A stretch of DNA of 64,000 nucleotides, from assembly GCF_028291725.1 (NCBI RefSeq), contig NZ_JAQGNT010000036.1, positions 53,344 to 117,343 of the forward strand. Direction: 5' to 3'. This document shows positions 45,840-55,159 of this stretch, piece after piece. Position numbers and translations under genes: made by a program. How positions within the stretch are numbered: the first letter of the stretch is position 1; each line of letters opens with the position of its first letter. Source of the stretch: Hydrocarboniphaga sp. (GTDB lineage: Bacteria > Pseudomonadota > Gammaproteobacteria > Nevskiales > Nevskiaceae). Under the pieces are notes generated by a model that saw only the letters and a list, made by a program, of their open reading frames with translations, had not been told where the DNA came from and searched no databases.

Positions 45840-45914
45840 CCTGGTGAGTCGTCGCGTGAAACTCCTGTCATCGATCAACCGCTAAACTAGCCGCCTACCT
45901 GCGCGAGCCACACC

Positions 45915-46595
45915 GTGGTCCTGAGCCATCGTTTCCGCTTCCTGTACGTGCATATCGCCAAGACCGGCGGCACCAGCGTGCGCGCATCGCTGCGTCGGCT
46001 GCAGCTGCGCGATCCGATGTATCTGCTGCAGCTGATCTGCTCGCGGCTCGATCACCTGTCCGGTCACCGCATCGCGGCCAAGCTGCCGCGCCACGCCAAG
46101 GTGATCGCGGCGATGGAGATGCTGCCGCGGGATTACTTCGAGTCGCTGTTCAAGTTCGCGTTCGTGCGCAACCCCTGGGATCTGCAGGTCAGCAGCTATC
46201 ACCATCTGAAGCGCGAGCGCCCGCATCTGCTGAACGGCCACGAAACTTTCGACGAATTCCTGCGCTGGAAGCTCAACCCCGAGCGTCCCTGGCAATACCA
46301 CATCGACACCTCGATCACGCTGCAGACCGACTACCTGGTCGATCTGCACGGCAAAAACGTCATCGACTTCGTCGGCCATTACGAAAGCCTGGCGGACGAT
46401 TGGGCGACGATCTGCAAGCGCCTGAACATCAAGGTGCCGGAGCTGCCGCACAAGCGCCAGGCCACCGATCGCTCGCGCGATTTCCGCGGCTATTACACCG
46501 ATCAGACGGCCGAACTGGTTGCGCGTTATTTTGCCCGCGATATCGAGATGCTCGGCTATCACTTCGACGGCGCCGGCGCGCCGGCGCCGGGCTAG
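45915..46595 (+). CDS. Sulfotransferase (family 2-type)
   Basis: The 226-residue protein has the PAPS phosphate-binding loop near its start (YVHIAKTGGTSVRASLRRL) and the 3'-phosphate motif FAFVRNPWDLQVSSYHHLK, both typical of Sulfotransfer_2 carbohydrate sulfotransferases. GYYTDQTAELVARYFARDIEMLGY closes the domain as in many surface-glycan sulfotransferases. GTG start at 45915, chosen because homologues begin a few residues before the P-loop. It leads a run of glycan genes. Confidence 0.85.
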   Translation: MVLSHRFRFLYVHIAKTGGTSVRASLRRLQLRDPMYLLQLICSRLDHLSGHRIAAKLPRHAKVIAAMEMLPRDYFESLFKFAFVRNPWDLQVSSYHHLKRERPHLLNGHETFDEFLRWKLNPERPWQYHIDTSITLQTDYLVDLHGKNVIDFVGHYESLADDWATICKRLNIKVPELPHKRQATDRSRDFRGYYTDQTAELVARYFARDIEMLGYHFDGAGAPAPG

Positions 46596-46607
46596 CGGCG
46601 TCGGCGC

Positions 46608-47948
46608 ATGGCGGCACGGACGCTTGCCTTCATCGAACTGCCGAGGCAGCTCGGCCAATACTGCGTCGAGACCGGCCGGCGGCTCGCGGCCGGGACCGGT
46701 GTGCGCTGCCTGCATTATTCGCTGCGCACCGAGGTGCGCAGCCTGCTGCGGCGCTGCGGCGTTGCGGTCGAGCCGGTCACGACGGGGCTACCCGCAGCCG
46801 CCGGCGCCCGGCTCACGCTGGACCTCAGCCTATGCAAGCTCGCCAACAGCGGTGACCGGCGCTGGCTCGGCCAGGCCGCGCAGTTGCAGGCCGGGCTCGC
46901 CGAATACTTCGACCGTCACGCAGTCGATGCGATCTTCGTCTGGAACGGCAGCGATCTGACGGCTGCGGTGGCCGTCGCACTGGCGCGCCAGCGTGGCATG
47001 ACGGTGCTGTTCGGCGAGAACGGCTATCTGCCGGGCACGCTGCAGATCGACACCGGCGGGGTCAATTGCCTGTCGTCGCTGAACGCGGCGATCGCGGCCG
47101 GCGAGTTTCGCGGAGCAAGCCTGCCGCCGGCCGAGCGTGCAGCGCTCGAGGCCTCGCTGGTGACGCTGCGCAGTGCGGCGCGCCGCGCGCCGGCCGCCGC
47201 GCAACTGCGCCGCGTGCAGCCGTCCAGGCTGGCGCTGGCCGAACGCGAACTACTGCGTCCGCTGCAGCTCAGCCGCGTGTCGCTGCACCCGCGGCCGCGC
47301 GAGTTCGCCGCGAGCGCGCTGCCCGCCGATATCGGCCCTTACGTGCTGCTGCCGCTGCAGGTGCTCGGCGATTCGCAGCTGATCCAGCATTCGCCGCTGA
47401 TCGGCAACGACATGCCGAGCTTCGTGCGGCGCGTCGCGGAGGCGCTGCAGCAGGTCGCGCCGGGCACCCGGCTGGTGGCCAAGCTGCACCCGATGGAGCA
47501 GGTCTACGAACTCGGTGCGTACCGCCGCCTGAGCGGCCGCGTGCCGAACCTCAGCTGGGTCCGCGACGTGCCGGCGACGAGGCTCGCGGCCGGCGCGGAC
47601 GCGGTCGTCACGGTGAATTCCACGGTCGGTTTCGAGGCGCTCGCGCTCGGCAGGCCGGTGGTCACGCTGGGCCGAAACTTTTATTGCCACGCGCCGCTGG
47701 TGCATCCGGTCACGCAGCTCGATGCGCTGCCGGCGGCGTTGCGGCAGGCGTTACACACACCGCTGGATCTGGAGCTGCGCGACCAGTTTCTTGCGTTCGT
47801 CTGGCAGCGCATCCTGGTTGAGACCAGCTATCGGGATCTGTCCGAGCGCAGTCTCGGCGCGCTGGTGCGCCGGCTTGCCGCGCTGCTCGGCTACGGCGTA
47901 GCGCAGCCGCCCGGCGTCAAGACGCAAGCCGCGACCGCGGCCCACTGA
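46608..47948 (+). CDS. Capsular polysaccharide biosynthesis/export-type glycosyltransferase (KpsC/KpsS-like)
   Basis: The 446-residue soluble protein resembles Capsule_synth-type (Kdo-transferase-like) proteins. Features are FVWNGSDLTAAVAVALARQRGMTVLFGENGYLPGTLQID, PYVLLPLQVLGDSQLIQHSPL, the HPME motif (VAKLHPMEQVY) and TVNSTVGFEALALGRPVVTLG. The last is characteristic of the GT-B C-terminal nucleotide-sugar site in this family. It begins 12 bases after the sulfotransferase and two bases before asnB, pointing to one operon. Confidence 0.75.
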   Translation: MAARTLAFIELPRQLGQYCVETGRRLAAGTGVRCLHYSLRTEVRSLLRRCGVAVEPVTTGLPAAAGARLTLDLSLCKLANSGDRRWLGQAAQLQAGLAEYFDRHAVDAIFVWNGSDLTAAVAVALARQRGMTVLFGENGYLPGTLQIDTGGVNCLSSLNAAIAAGEFRGASLPPAERAALEASLVTLRSAARRAPAAAQLRRVQPSRLALAERELLRPLQLSRVSLHPRPREFAASALPADIGPYVLLPLQVLGDSQLIQHSPLIGNDMPSFVRRVAEALQQVAPGTRLVAKLHPMEQVYELGAYRRLSGRVPNLSWVRDVPATRLAAGADAVVTVNSTVGFEALALGRPVVTLGRNFYCHAPLVHPVTQLDALPAALRQALHTPLDLELRDQFLAFVWQRILVETSYRDLSERSLGALVRRLAALLGYGVAQPPGVKTQAATAAH

Positions 47949-47950
47949 CG

Positions 47951-49768
47951 ATGTGCGGAATTGCCGGGCAGGTGCTGAGCAGCGGCGTCGTCACCGAGTC
48001 GGCGCTCGCCAGCATGTCGTCACGGCTGACGCATCGCGGGCCGGAAGACACCGGGTTCTACATTCATCATCATGGCAGCGGCAGTTTCGGCATCGCGCAC
48101 ACGCGGCTGGCGATCATCGATCTGGCGGGCGGCCATCAGCCGATCTTCGATGCCGCCAAACGCTACGCGATCGTCTGCAACGGCGAGATCTACAACTTCC
48201 CGGAGCTGCGCGCGGAGCTGGAAGCCCGCGGCCAGAAGTTCTCCTGCGATTCGGACAGCGAAGTCGCGCTGCAGGCTTATGCCGCCTGGGGGCGTGCATC
48301 GTTCAAGCGCCTGAACGGCATGTTCGCGTTTGCGCTCTACGATCACCAGCAGCGCGAACTGTGGCTGGTGCGCGACCGGCTCGGCATCAAGCCGCTGTAC
48401 TACGCGGTGCTGCCGGACCGGGTGCTGTTCGGCTCGGAGCTGAAAGCGCTGCTGCCGCAGATGCCGAAGGTCGATGTCAGCGAGGCGGCGCTGGCGCAAT
48501 ATTTCCAGAACCAGCATTCCAGCGGCGAAGACACGATCGTGCGCGGCATCCGCCGCGTGCTGCCGGGCGAGGCGCTGCGTATCGACGCGGACCTGCGCAT
48601 CGAGCGGCATCGCTACTGGTCGGCACTGGATGTGCAGCCGCGCCAGCTCAGCGAAGCGGATGCGCTGGCCGAGTGGGACGCGCTGATCGATCAGGTGATG
48701 CGCGAGCATGTGCGCTCGGACGTGCCCTACGGCCTATTCCTTTCCGGCGGCGTCGATTCCGCGGTTTTGCTGGCCTTGTTGAGCCAGCGTCAGCGCGAAC
48801 CGATCCGCACGTATTCGATCGGTTATGCCGACGTGCAGATGCGCGACGAGCTCGACCAGGCCGGGATGATCGCGCAGCGCTTCGGCGCGCTGCACACGCC
48901 GATCCGTCTGACGCGGCAGGCGGTGTTTCACCGGCTGCCGCGCGCGGTCTGGGCGGCGGACGATCTGATGCGCGACTACGCCTGCCTGCCGACGCTGGCC
49001 CTGGCCGAAGCGGCGAGCCATGACCTGAAAGTGATCTTCAGCGGCGAAGGCGGAGACGAGGCTTTTGCCGGCTATGGCCGCTATCGGCCGGACTGGAGCG
49101 AGCGCCTATACAAGAGCATCCGCTTCCCCGGCAGTGGCGGCTTCCGTGTGCGCGGCGAGCTCGATGCCGCCTGGACGCGCAGGCTGTTCATACCGGAATT
49201 GCAGCCGTATCTGGCGGCGCACCGCGCGCCGGTGATCACGGCCTGGGGCAGCACGCCGCGGCAATGGAGCGAGCTGCAGCGGCGCCAGTACACCGATCTC
49301 GTCACCAATCTGCCGGACGATCTGCTGGTCAAGAGCGACCGCATGCTGATGAGCTGGTCGGTCGAAGGCCGCGTGCCTTTCGTCGATCATCGCGTCGTCG
49401 AGTTCGGCCTGTCGCTGCCCGACTCGCTGAAAGTCTCGCGCAGCGCCGGCAAGGTCTTCATCAAGCGCTGGGCCGAGCGATATATTCCCCGGGATCATCT
49501 GTGGCAGCCCAAGCGCGGCTTTCACGTGCCGGTCGGTGAATGGCTCAACGGCGAGTTCGTGCGCGGACTCGCCGATCGGTTGCCCAACAGCGAGGCGATC
49601 CGGCGTTGGTGCCAGCCGCAGGCGGTGCGCGAGCTGCTGGCCGGCGACACCGCGCTGCGTTCCCGCGAAATCTGGAGCCTGATGCAATTCGCGATCTGGC
49701 ATCGCTTGTTCATCGAGCGTCCCGACCAGCGTCCCGGTGCGGATGAGGATCCGCTGGCCTGGATCTGA
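47951..49768 (+). CDS. asnB: Asparagine synthase (glutamine-hydrolysing) homologue
   Basis: A 605-residue protein. The N-terminal glutaminase domain starts with the Cys nucleophile (MCGIAG) and contains RLAIIDLAGGHQP and VCNGEIYN. The C-terminal synthase has the PP-loop FLSGGVDSAVLLALL, GEGGDEAFAGYGRY and LVKSDRMLMSWSVEGRVPF. In glycan clusters such AsnB homologues often amidate sugar or peptide carboxylates rather than make asparagine; location between a capsule-type gene and a sulfotransferase supports such a role here. Confidence 0.9.
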   Translation: MCGIAGQVLSSGVVTESALASMSSRLTHRGPEDTGFYIHHHGSGSFGIAHTRLAIIDLAGGHQPIFDAAKRYAIVCNGEIYNFPELRAELEARGQKFSCDSDSEVALQAYAAWGRASFKRLNGMFAFALYDHQQRELWLVRDRLGIKPLYYAVLPDRVLFGSELKALLPQMPKVDVSEAALAQYFQNQHSSGEDTIVRGIRRVLPGEALRIDADLRIERHRYWSALDVQPRQLSEADALAEWDALIDQVMREHVRSDVPYGLFLSGGVDSAVLLALLSQRQREPIRTYSIGYADVQMRDELDQAGMIAQRFGALHTPIRLTRQAVFHRLPRAVWAADDLMRDYACLPTLALAEAASHDLKVIFSGEGGDEAFAGYGRYRPDWSERLYKSIRFPGSGGFRVRGELDAAWTRRLFIPELQPYLAAHRAPVITAWGSTPRQWSELQRRQYTDLVTNLPDDLLVKSDRMLMSWSVEGRVPFVDHRVVEFGLSLPDSLKVSRSAGKVFIKRWAERYIPRDHLWQPKRGFHVPVGEWLNGEFVRGLADRLPNSEAIRRWCQPQAVRELLAGDTALRSREIWSLMQFAIWHRLFIERPDQRPGADEDPLAWI

Positions 49769-49785
49769 ACCGGCAGGCGGCTTGA

Positions 49786-50625
49786 TCAGCCGGTGCCAGG
49801 CTGCGGCCACAGGCTGGTCCAGTGGCGGAACGAGCGCCCGGTGAAAGTCTCGAGGCGCTCGGCGTCCGCTCGATACATCCCGACAATATCGGCATGCCGC
49901 TGCGCATCGAAAACCGGCGTCGGAATCGGACGCGTCAGCGTCTTGCGCAACAGCGGCGTCCTGCGCAGCCGCCGACGCCCGATCAGCTTGCGCACCACTC
50001 GGCCGGCCGGAGTTTCACGACACTTGTCACCGCTGTCGTTGTGCACCGCGCCCCAGTCGGAGTGGCCGAACTCGGGATCGACACCCAGGAACTCCAGCAC
50101 CGGTTTGAGTGTCCGATCCGCATCCGCGATCAAGTCCTCGAAGCAAACCACCCGGATCGCGCTGGCCGGAAAGCATTCGAGATAGCGCTGCAGCTGGTAG
50201 TGATAGCAGCCGATGCTCAGTGTCAGTTGCCGGTCCGGCGCCAGCAGCAGATCTTCAAAACGACGGTGTTCCTGGTTGTCATCATAGTCATGCACATACT
50301 GCGACATCAGGCGCGCGATCGGATCGCGTACCGCGTACACCAGCCGCACTTCCGGCAGCAGGCTGCGGATTCGCGCCGGCACGCCCGGATAGCGGTCACG
50401 CATCGAATAGCGCGTCGACGACTCGCCGCGCATCGGTGTGTTGCCGATCCAGAAATCGCGATACCAGTCCGTGCCGCGATGCCAGCTCAATTCCTCGACG
50501 AAGAAATTCACTTCCTTGCGCTTCTGCGACATCTCGATCTGCGGATGGCTGTGCAGATAGTGGTGCAGGCTGTAGGTCCCCGCCTTCATCGCACCGACGA
50601 CGAGGAAATTCGGAAATGCTGGCAT
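49786..50625 (-). CDS. Sulfotransferase domain protein
   Basis: The 279-residue protein has the PAPS 5'-phosphosulfate loop at the very start (FLVVGAMKAGTYSLHHYLHSHPQI) and the 3'-phosphate motif RLVYAVRDPIARLMSQYVHDY. EVNFFVEELSWHRGTDWYRDFW matches heparan-type sulfotransferase homologues in bacteria. It is a second sulfotransferase within 5 kb, convergent with asnB and of a different subfamily from that at 45915. The ATG at 50625 puts the P-loop at residues 7-14, as usual. Confidence 0.87.
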   Translation of the reverse strand: MPAFPNFLVVGAMKAGTYSLHHYLHSHPQIEMSQKRKEVNFFVEELSWHRGTDWYRDFWIGNTPMRGESSTRYSMRDRYPGVPARIRSLLPEVRLVYAVRDPIARLMSQYVHDYDDNQEHRRFEDLLLAPDRQLTLSIGCYHYQLQRYLECFPASAIRVVCFEDLIADADRTLKPVLEFLGVDPEFGHSDWGAVHNDSGDKCRETPAGRVVRKLIGRRRLRRTPLLRKTLTRPIPTPVFDAQRHADIVGMYRADAERLETFTGRSFRHWTSLWPQPGTG

Positions 50626-50875
50626 GATGTCAGGCCCCCTAAACGGACTGGCAAGATGGGAAAACAAGGATGATTCCGAGGATGCGTCCGTTGACTGCGG
50701 CCCCCTTGCCCAGAACGGTGTCGAAACCAGCTAACAGCTCCCTTGCAATCATTGCACCGAATCCGTTCCCTGATTCAAACCGATTCGCCCGTGTCCAAAT
50801 CGGAAGGATGTTCCGGGCCGGGCGCGCCGCGATCCGAGCGCGCAACGCGGCCGGCGCGGCAGCAGATCTACTCGC

Positions 50876-52021
50876 ATGACGGTGACTGGCCCGGCCGCGC
50901 CCAGAATCGCCTTGTTCATGTCGACCTCTGGCCACAGCGGCGTGGACCGCGCGATACGCCATCTGGCCCCGGCACTCGCCGGGCGCGGCTATGCGGTCGA
51001 CCTGCTCAAGGTGCGCCGGCACGGGCCGGAGCTGGCCGAGATCCCGCCTGGAGTTCGCGTGATCGACCTGGGCGCATCGTCCACCTACGGCGCGCTGCCG
51101 GCACTGATCCGCTACCTGCGCCGCGAACGGCCGGCGGTGCTGCTGTCCGACAAGGATCGGGTCAACCGCACCGCGCTGCTGGCGCGCTGGCTTTCGGGCG
51201 TGAGCCAGCGGACGCGCCTGGTGCTCAGCTCGGGCACCACGATTTCAGTGGATCTGGCGCACCGCGGAGCCTTTGAGCGCTGGATCCAGCGCTGGTCGAT
51301 GGGGAATCTCTATCCGTTGGCCGATCAGGTCATCGTCACCTGCAAGGCAGTGGCAGCCGACATGGCGGCTTACACCGGGCTGGCGCGTGCGCGTATCCGC
51401 GCGGTGTTCAGCCCCGTGGTCCCGGCCTCGTTGTTCGAATCCCGTCCGCCGCCGCCGGATCACCCCTGGTTCGCGCCTGGCGCCCCGCCGGTGTTGGTGG
51501 GCGTTGGCGAGCTGGCGCCGCGCAAGGATTTCCCGACGCTGATCCGCGCGTTCGCACAGCTGCGCCGGGGCCGCGAGCTGCGGCTGATGATCGTCGGCAA
51601 GGGCCGTGATCACCTGAGGCTCCAGACGCTGTGCGATGAACTGGGCGTGTCCGGCGATGTCGAGTTCGTGGGCTTTCGCCGCGACGTCTATGCGTTCATG
51701 GCGCATGCCGCCGTGTTTGCAATGACTTCGCGCTGGGAAGGCCTGGGATTCGTGCTGATCGAAGCGCTGGCCTGCGGTACTCCCTGTGTGGCGGTGGATT
51801 GCCCCAGCGGCCCGGCCGAGGTTCTGGGGCAGGGTCGATACGGGCAGCTGGTGCCGATCGGCGATGCGGGCCGCCTGGCGGCGGCGATCGGCGCCACGCT
51901 GGATGACCCGCCGTCACCCGAACAATGCCGCGCCGCCGCGAAGCCTTACGAGATCGAACAGGCCACCAATGACTATCTGCGCGCCATGAACCTGCCGGCT
52001 TTCGCGACCGAGGTCCGATGA
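50876..52021 (+). CDS. Glycosyltransferase family 4
   Basis: The 381-residue GT-B glycosyltransferase shows GVDRAIRHLAPALAGRGYAVDLL, GELAPRKDFPTLIRAFAQLRRG, and the EX7E region RWEGLGFVLIEALACGTPCVAVDCPSGPAEVL. It is a close paralogue of the next gene, with which it overlaps by four bases (ATGA). It probably adds one sugar of a surface oligosaccharide; donor and acceptor are unknown. The upstream 250 bases (50626-50875) are a divergent promoter region in which I see nothing distinctive. Confidence 0.9.
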   Translation: MTVTGPAAPRIALFMSTSGHSGVDRAIRHLAPALAGRGYAVDLLKVRRHGPELAEIPPGVRVIDLGASSTYGALPALIRYLRRERPAVLLSDKDRVNRTALLARWLSGVSQRTRLVLSSGTTISVDLAHRGAFERWIQRWSMGNLYPLADQVIVTCKAVAADMAAYTGLARARIRAVFSPVVPASLFESRPPPPDHPWFAPGAPPVLVGVGELAPRKDFPTLIRAFAQLRRGRELRLMIVGKGRDHLRLQTLCDELGVSGDVEFVGFRRDVYAFMAHAAVFAMTSRWEGLGFVLIEALACGTPCVAVDCPSGPAEVLGQGRYGQLVPIGDAGRLAAAIGATLDDPPSPEQCRAAAKPYEIEQATNDYLRAMNLPAFATEVR

Positions 52022-53112
52022 AACGTCTCGCTGTGTTGATCTCGTTCTCCGGCGACGGTGGTGTCGAGCGCATGATCACTAACCTCTGCGCCGAATTCGC
52101 GGCGCATGTGCAGGTCGACCTGCTGGCCTTGCGCGCCGAGGGACGCCATGTCAGCCGCATTCCGCCGCAGGTGAACCTGATCCAGCTGAAGGCGAAGCAT
52201 TCGTGGACCAGCGTCGGCGAGATCGCCGAGTACCTGCGCCGCGTCCAGCCCGACGCGCTGCTGGTGGCGAAAGACCGCGCCGGACGTGCCGCGATCCGCG
52301 CGCGAGCCAAGGCCGGCGCGGCGATGCCGCTGTGGATCCGGCTCGGCACCAACCTGTCGGCCGCGCTGGAGCGCAAGTCCGCATTCAACCGCTGGTTGCG
52401 CGTGACGCCGATGCGCCGCCTGTATCCGCTGGCCAGTGGCGTGATCGCGGTCTCCGAAGGCGTGCGCCAGGACACGCTCGCTATCACTGGCCTTGCGGCC
52501 GGGCGCGTCGTCGTGATCCGCAATCCGGTCATCACCCCGGCGCTCGCGCTGCAGGCCGCCGAGCCGACGCCGCATCCCTGGCTGGCCGACAAGCTGGTGC
52601 CGGTGATCATCGGCATGGGCCGGCTGACGCGGCAGAAGGATTTCCCGACCCTGCTGCGGGCGTTCGCGGCGATCCAGGAGCAGCGGCCGTCGCGTCTGAT
52701 CCTGCTCGGTGAAGGCGGCGACCGTGCCGCGCTCGCGGCACTGGCCGCCGAACTCGGCATCACCGAGCACCTGAGCATCGCCGGCTTCCAGAAAAACCCG
52801 TATGCCTGGCTGGCGCGCGCGGATCTGTTCGTGCTGTCCTCGGCCTGGGAAGGCTCGCCCAATGCCTTGACCGAGGCGCTCGCACTCGGCGTGCCCTGCG
52901 TGTCGACACGCTGCCCTAGCGGCCCCGAGGAATTGCTCGCCGACGGCCGTTACGGGCCCTTGGTTGCGGTGGGCGATCACGCGGCGCTGGCCCAGGCGAT
53001 GCTCGCGACCCTGGCGTCGCCGCTGCCCGCAGAGCAGCTTCGCGCAGCGGTCGCCGAATACCGCGTGGAGCTCAGCGCGCAGCGCTATCTGCAACAGCTC
53101 GGCCTGGCCTGA
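52018..53112 (+). CDS. Glycosyltransferase family 4, paralogue of the previous gene
   Basis: The 364-residue protein has the same plan as its neighbour: GGVERMITNLCAEF, GMGRLTRQKDFPTLLRAFAAIQEQ, LGEGGDRAAL and SSAWEGSPNALTEALALGVPCVSTRCPSGPEELL. Shared unusual segments (for example LLVAKDRAG versus LLSDKDRVN) indicate tandem duplication. It is translationally coupled to the preceding gene. Confidence 0.9.
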   Translation: MKRLAVLISFSGDGGVERMITNLCAEFAAHVQVDLLALRAEGRHVSRIPPQVNLIQLKAKHSWTSVGEIAEYLRRVQPDALLVAKDRAGRAAIRARAKAGAAMPLWIRLGTNLSAALERKSAFNRWLRVTPMRRLYPLASGVIAVSEGVRQDTLAITGLAAGRVVVIRNPVITPALALQAAEPTPHPWLADKLVPVIIGMGRLTRQKDFPTLLRAFAAIQEQRPSRLILLGEGGDRAALAALAAELGITEHLSIAGFQKNPYAWLARADLFVLSSAWEGSPNALTEALALGVPCVSTRCPSGPEELLADGRYGPLVAVGDHAALAQAMLATLASPLPAEQLRAAVAEYRVELSAQRYLQQLGLA

Positions 53113-53122
53113 CCGCAGGCTC

Positions 53123-53161
53123 CGATTCACAGAACCGAATCACAGAACCGATTCACAGAAC
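53123..53161. repeat. Three tandem copies of a 13-base unit
   Basis: CGATTCACAGAAC is repeated three times head to tail (53123-53135, 53136-53148 with one change, 53149-53161) just after a glycosyltransferase stop. The rest of the 279-base gap to 53391 shows no gene I trust. Confidence 0.75.
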
Positions 53162-53391
53162 AGGGTGGTCGCGGCAACGGAAAGCCGAGGTTCAGGCTGT
53201 CGACGCAACCATGAACTCGGACAAGGATTCCGACACCGCCAGGCTCCGTAACGCGACATCTCATGGACGAGACAAGGTGGCGTCGCAGCCTTGCGGCAAT
53301 GTTCATTTGCGGTAGCGAGGCGGACCGAATTGAAGAGTGCTTGCGAACTGTCGGCCTGCGTACCCGGCACCGCACTGCTCGTGCGTGCCGC

Positions 53392-55149
53392 ATGAGCCGG
53401 CAGCTGCGCGTCCTGCACCAGATCCTGCTCGCCCATGACGCCTGGGGCGGCATGGAGAAGCAGTTTGCCAACCTGCTGCAGGCGAGCGCGCGGGATACAC
53501 GCGTATCGCATTATCTTTCGGAAGATCTGCGTGATGTCGCCCCCGGCGTTGCCGCGGCGCTTAACGGCCTGCAGTCGCCAGCCGCCGATGCGCGCCGCTG
53601 GCACGGCGTGACGGTACCCAACTGGCGCGGCATGCGTCAGTCGCGCCAGGCCAGCCAGGCGCGCGCCTGGGGCATCGATACCGTGCTGAGCTGGAACCGC
53701 TTCGCCGATCCGCGGCCGGTGCGGCTGGCTTCGCGTATCGGTGCTGCCTCGGTCTACTGGGAGCGCGGCGCCGCCTGGTTCGTCCGTTCGCGCGCGCCGG
53801 AGGAGGATTTTCTGCGCGGTTTCGATTGCTACATCGCCAATTCGCAGGCCTGTGTCGCGATGCTGCGCTACTGGGGCGTTACCGCGCCGATCGAGCTATG
53901 CAGTCCCGGCATCTATGCGCCAGCGATCACCGCGCCGCGCTCTGCGCCGGGTTCGCCTTTGCGTTTGGGTTTCTGTGCGCGCCTGCAGACGTTCAAGGGC
54001 GGCGTGCTCGCGGTGCATACGCTGGCGGCGCTGCGCCGCCGCGGTGTCGGCGCGACGCTGACGATTGCCGGTGACGGCGCCGATCGCGAGGCGATGGAGC
54101 ATGTCGCGCAGCGCCTCGGTGTCGGCGATCTGCGCTTCCTCGGGCGCCTTTCCGCGATGGACGCGTTCTACGCCGATATCGATCTGCTGCTGCATCCGGC
54201 GCTGCGCGAGCCGTATGGCAATGCCTGCGCCGAAGCGCTGATGGCCGGCGTGCCGGTGGTCGCCACCGCGGTCGACGGCCTGCCGGAAGTGATACGGCAC
54301 CAGGTCGATGGCCTGTGCGTAGTGCCGACCCTGGATCTGGCCGACTACGCCGAACTCGGCGGCGATCCGTCCGGCGTTTATCCGCGTGTCTGGCGGCCCG
54401 ATCTGAACCGCGTTGCCGAGCCGGGTGTGCCCGATCCGGATCGTCTTGCCGATGCGGTGATGCAGATCGCCGGCCAGGCCTCGCGCTACGCAGGCTACAG
54501 CGCAGCGGCCGCGCAGGCCGCACCGCGACGCTTCGACTATGCCGCGCATGTCGACCGCCTGCTGCAACTGCTGAATCACGTCCGCGCCACTCGTGATGGT
54601 CCGCGACAGCTGCCGGTCAGGCACAACCGCGAAGGCCAGAAACGCCCGGCCTGGCAGGACCGCGCCGACAAGGCCGCCAGCCTGGTGGTGCAGCTGCTCG
54701 AGGGCCACGCCGCGGCGCGCCGCCGTGTCGCCGACGTCGCTTGCGGAGACTGCAAGCTGCGCGAAGCGCTCGCGCGGCTGGGCACAGCTTGCGAATACCG
54801 CGGCTACGATCTGCTGCCGCGGAGCGCCGACGTGGCCGCGCTCGATCTGGCTCGCGATCACCTGCCGCAGCCCTGCGATGTCGCCGCGATGCTCGGCGTC
54901 AGCGAATACCTCGAGTCGCTGCCCGGCACGCTGGCCCGGCTGCGCCTCGACGCTTCCGCGCTGGTGGTCAGCCACACGCTCGGCGACCGGCCGCGCTCCG
55001 CCGCAGAATTGCAGCGCCTGGGCTGGCGCAACTATCTGTCGCGCGCGGAATTCGAGGCGCATCTGGAACAGGCCGGCTGGACGCCGTGGCAGCAAGTGAT
55101 GACCGACGACGGCAGGACCATGATCTGGTCCTGCGTCCGGCAAGCCTGA
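53392..55149 (+). CDS. Fusion of a family 4 glycosyltransferase and a methyltransferase-like domain
   Basis: A 585-residue protein. Residues about 1-400 are a GT4 enzyme (LAHDAWGGMEKQFANLLQ at the start, LGFCARLQTFKGGVLAVHTLAAL, HPALREPYGNACAEALMAGVPVVATAVDGLPEVI). Residues about 430-585 look like a class I methyltransferase: motif I VADVACGDCKLREAL, CEYRGYDLLPR, CDVAAMLGVSEYLESLPGTL, LVVSHTLGDRPRSAAELQRLGWRNYLSRAEFE. The start at 53392 is the Met before RVLHQILLAHD; the frame is open to 53263 but that part looks non-coding. Sugar transfer followed by methylation is inferred. Confidence 0.78.
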   Translation: MSRQLRVLHQILLAHDAWGGMEKQFANLLQASARDTRVSHYLSEDLRDVAPGVAAALNGLQSPAADARRWHGVTVPNWRGMRQSRQASQARAWGIDTVLSWNRFADPRPVRLASRIGAASVYWERGAAWFVRSRAPEEDFLRGFDCYIANSQACVAMLRYWGVTAPIELCSPGIYAPAITAPRSAPGSPLRLGFCARLQTFKGGVLAVHTLAALRRRGVGATLTIAGDGADREAMEHVAQRLGVGDLRFLGRLSAMDAFYADIDLLLHPALREPYGNACAEALMAGVPVVATAVDGLPEVIRHQVDGLCVVPTLDLADYAELGGDPSGVYPRVWRPDLNRVAEPGVPDPDRLADAVMQIAGQASRYAGYSAAAAQAAPRRFDYAAHVDRLLQLLNHVRATRDGPRQLPVRHNREGQKRPAWQDRADKAASLVVQLLEGHAAARRRVADVACGDCKLREALARLGTACEYRGYDLLPRSADVAALDLARDHLPQPCDVAAMLGVSEYLESLPGTLARLRLDASALVVSHTLGDRPRSAAELQRLGWRNYLSRAEFEAHLEQAGWTPWQQVMTDDGRTMIWSCVRQA

Positions 55150-55159
55150 ACGCAGCGCA

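Noticed and set aside
53263..53391. N-terminal extension of the GT-methyltransferase protein from 53263
   Set aside because: The 43 extra residues have no glycosyltransferase features and no ribosome-binding site; homologous sequence begins near 53392.
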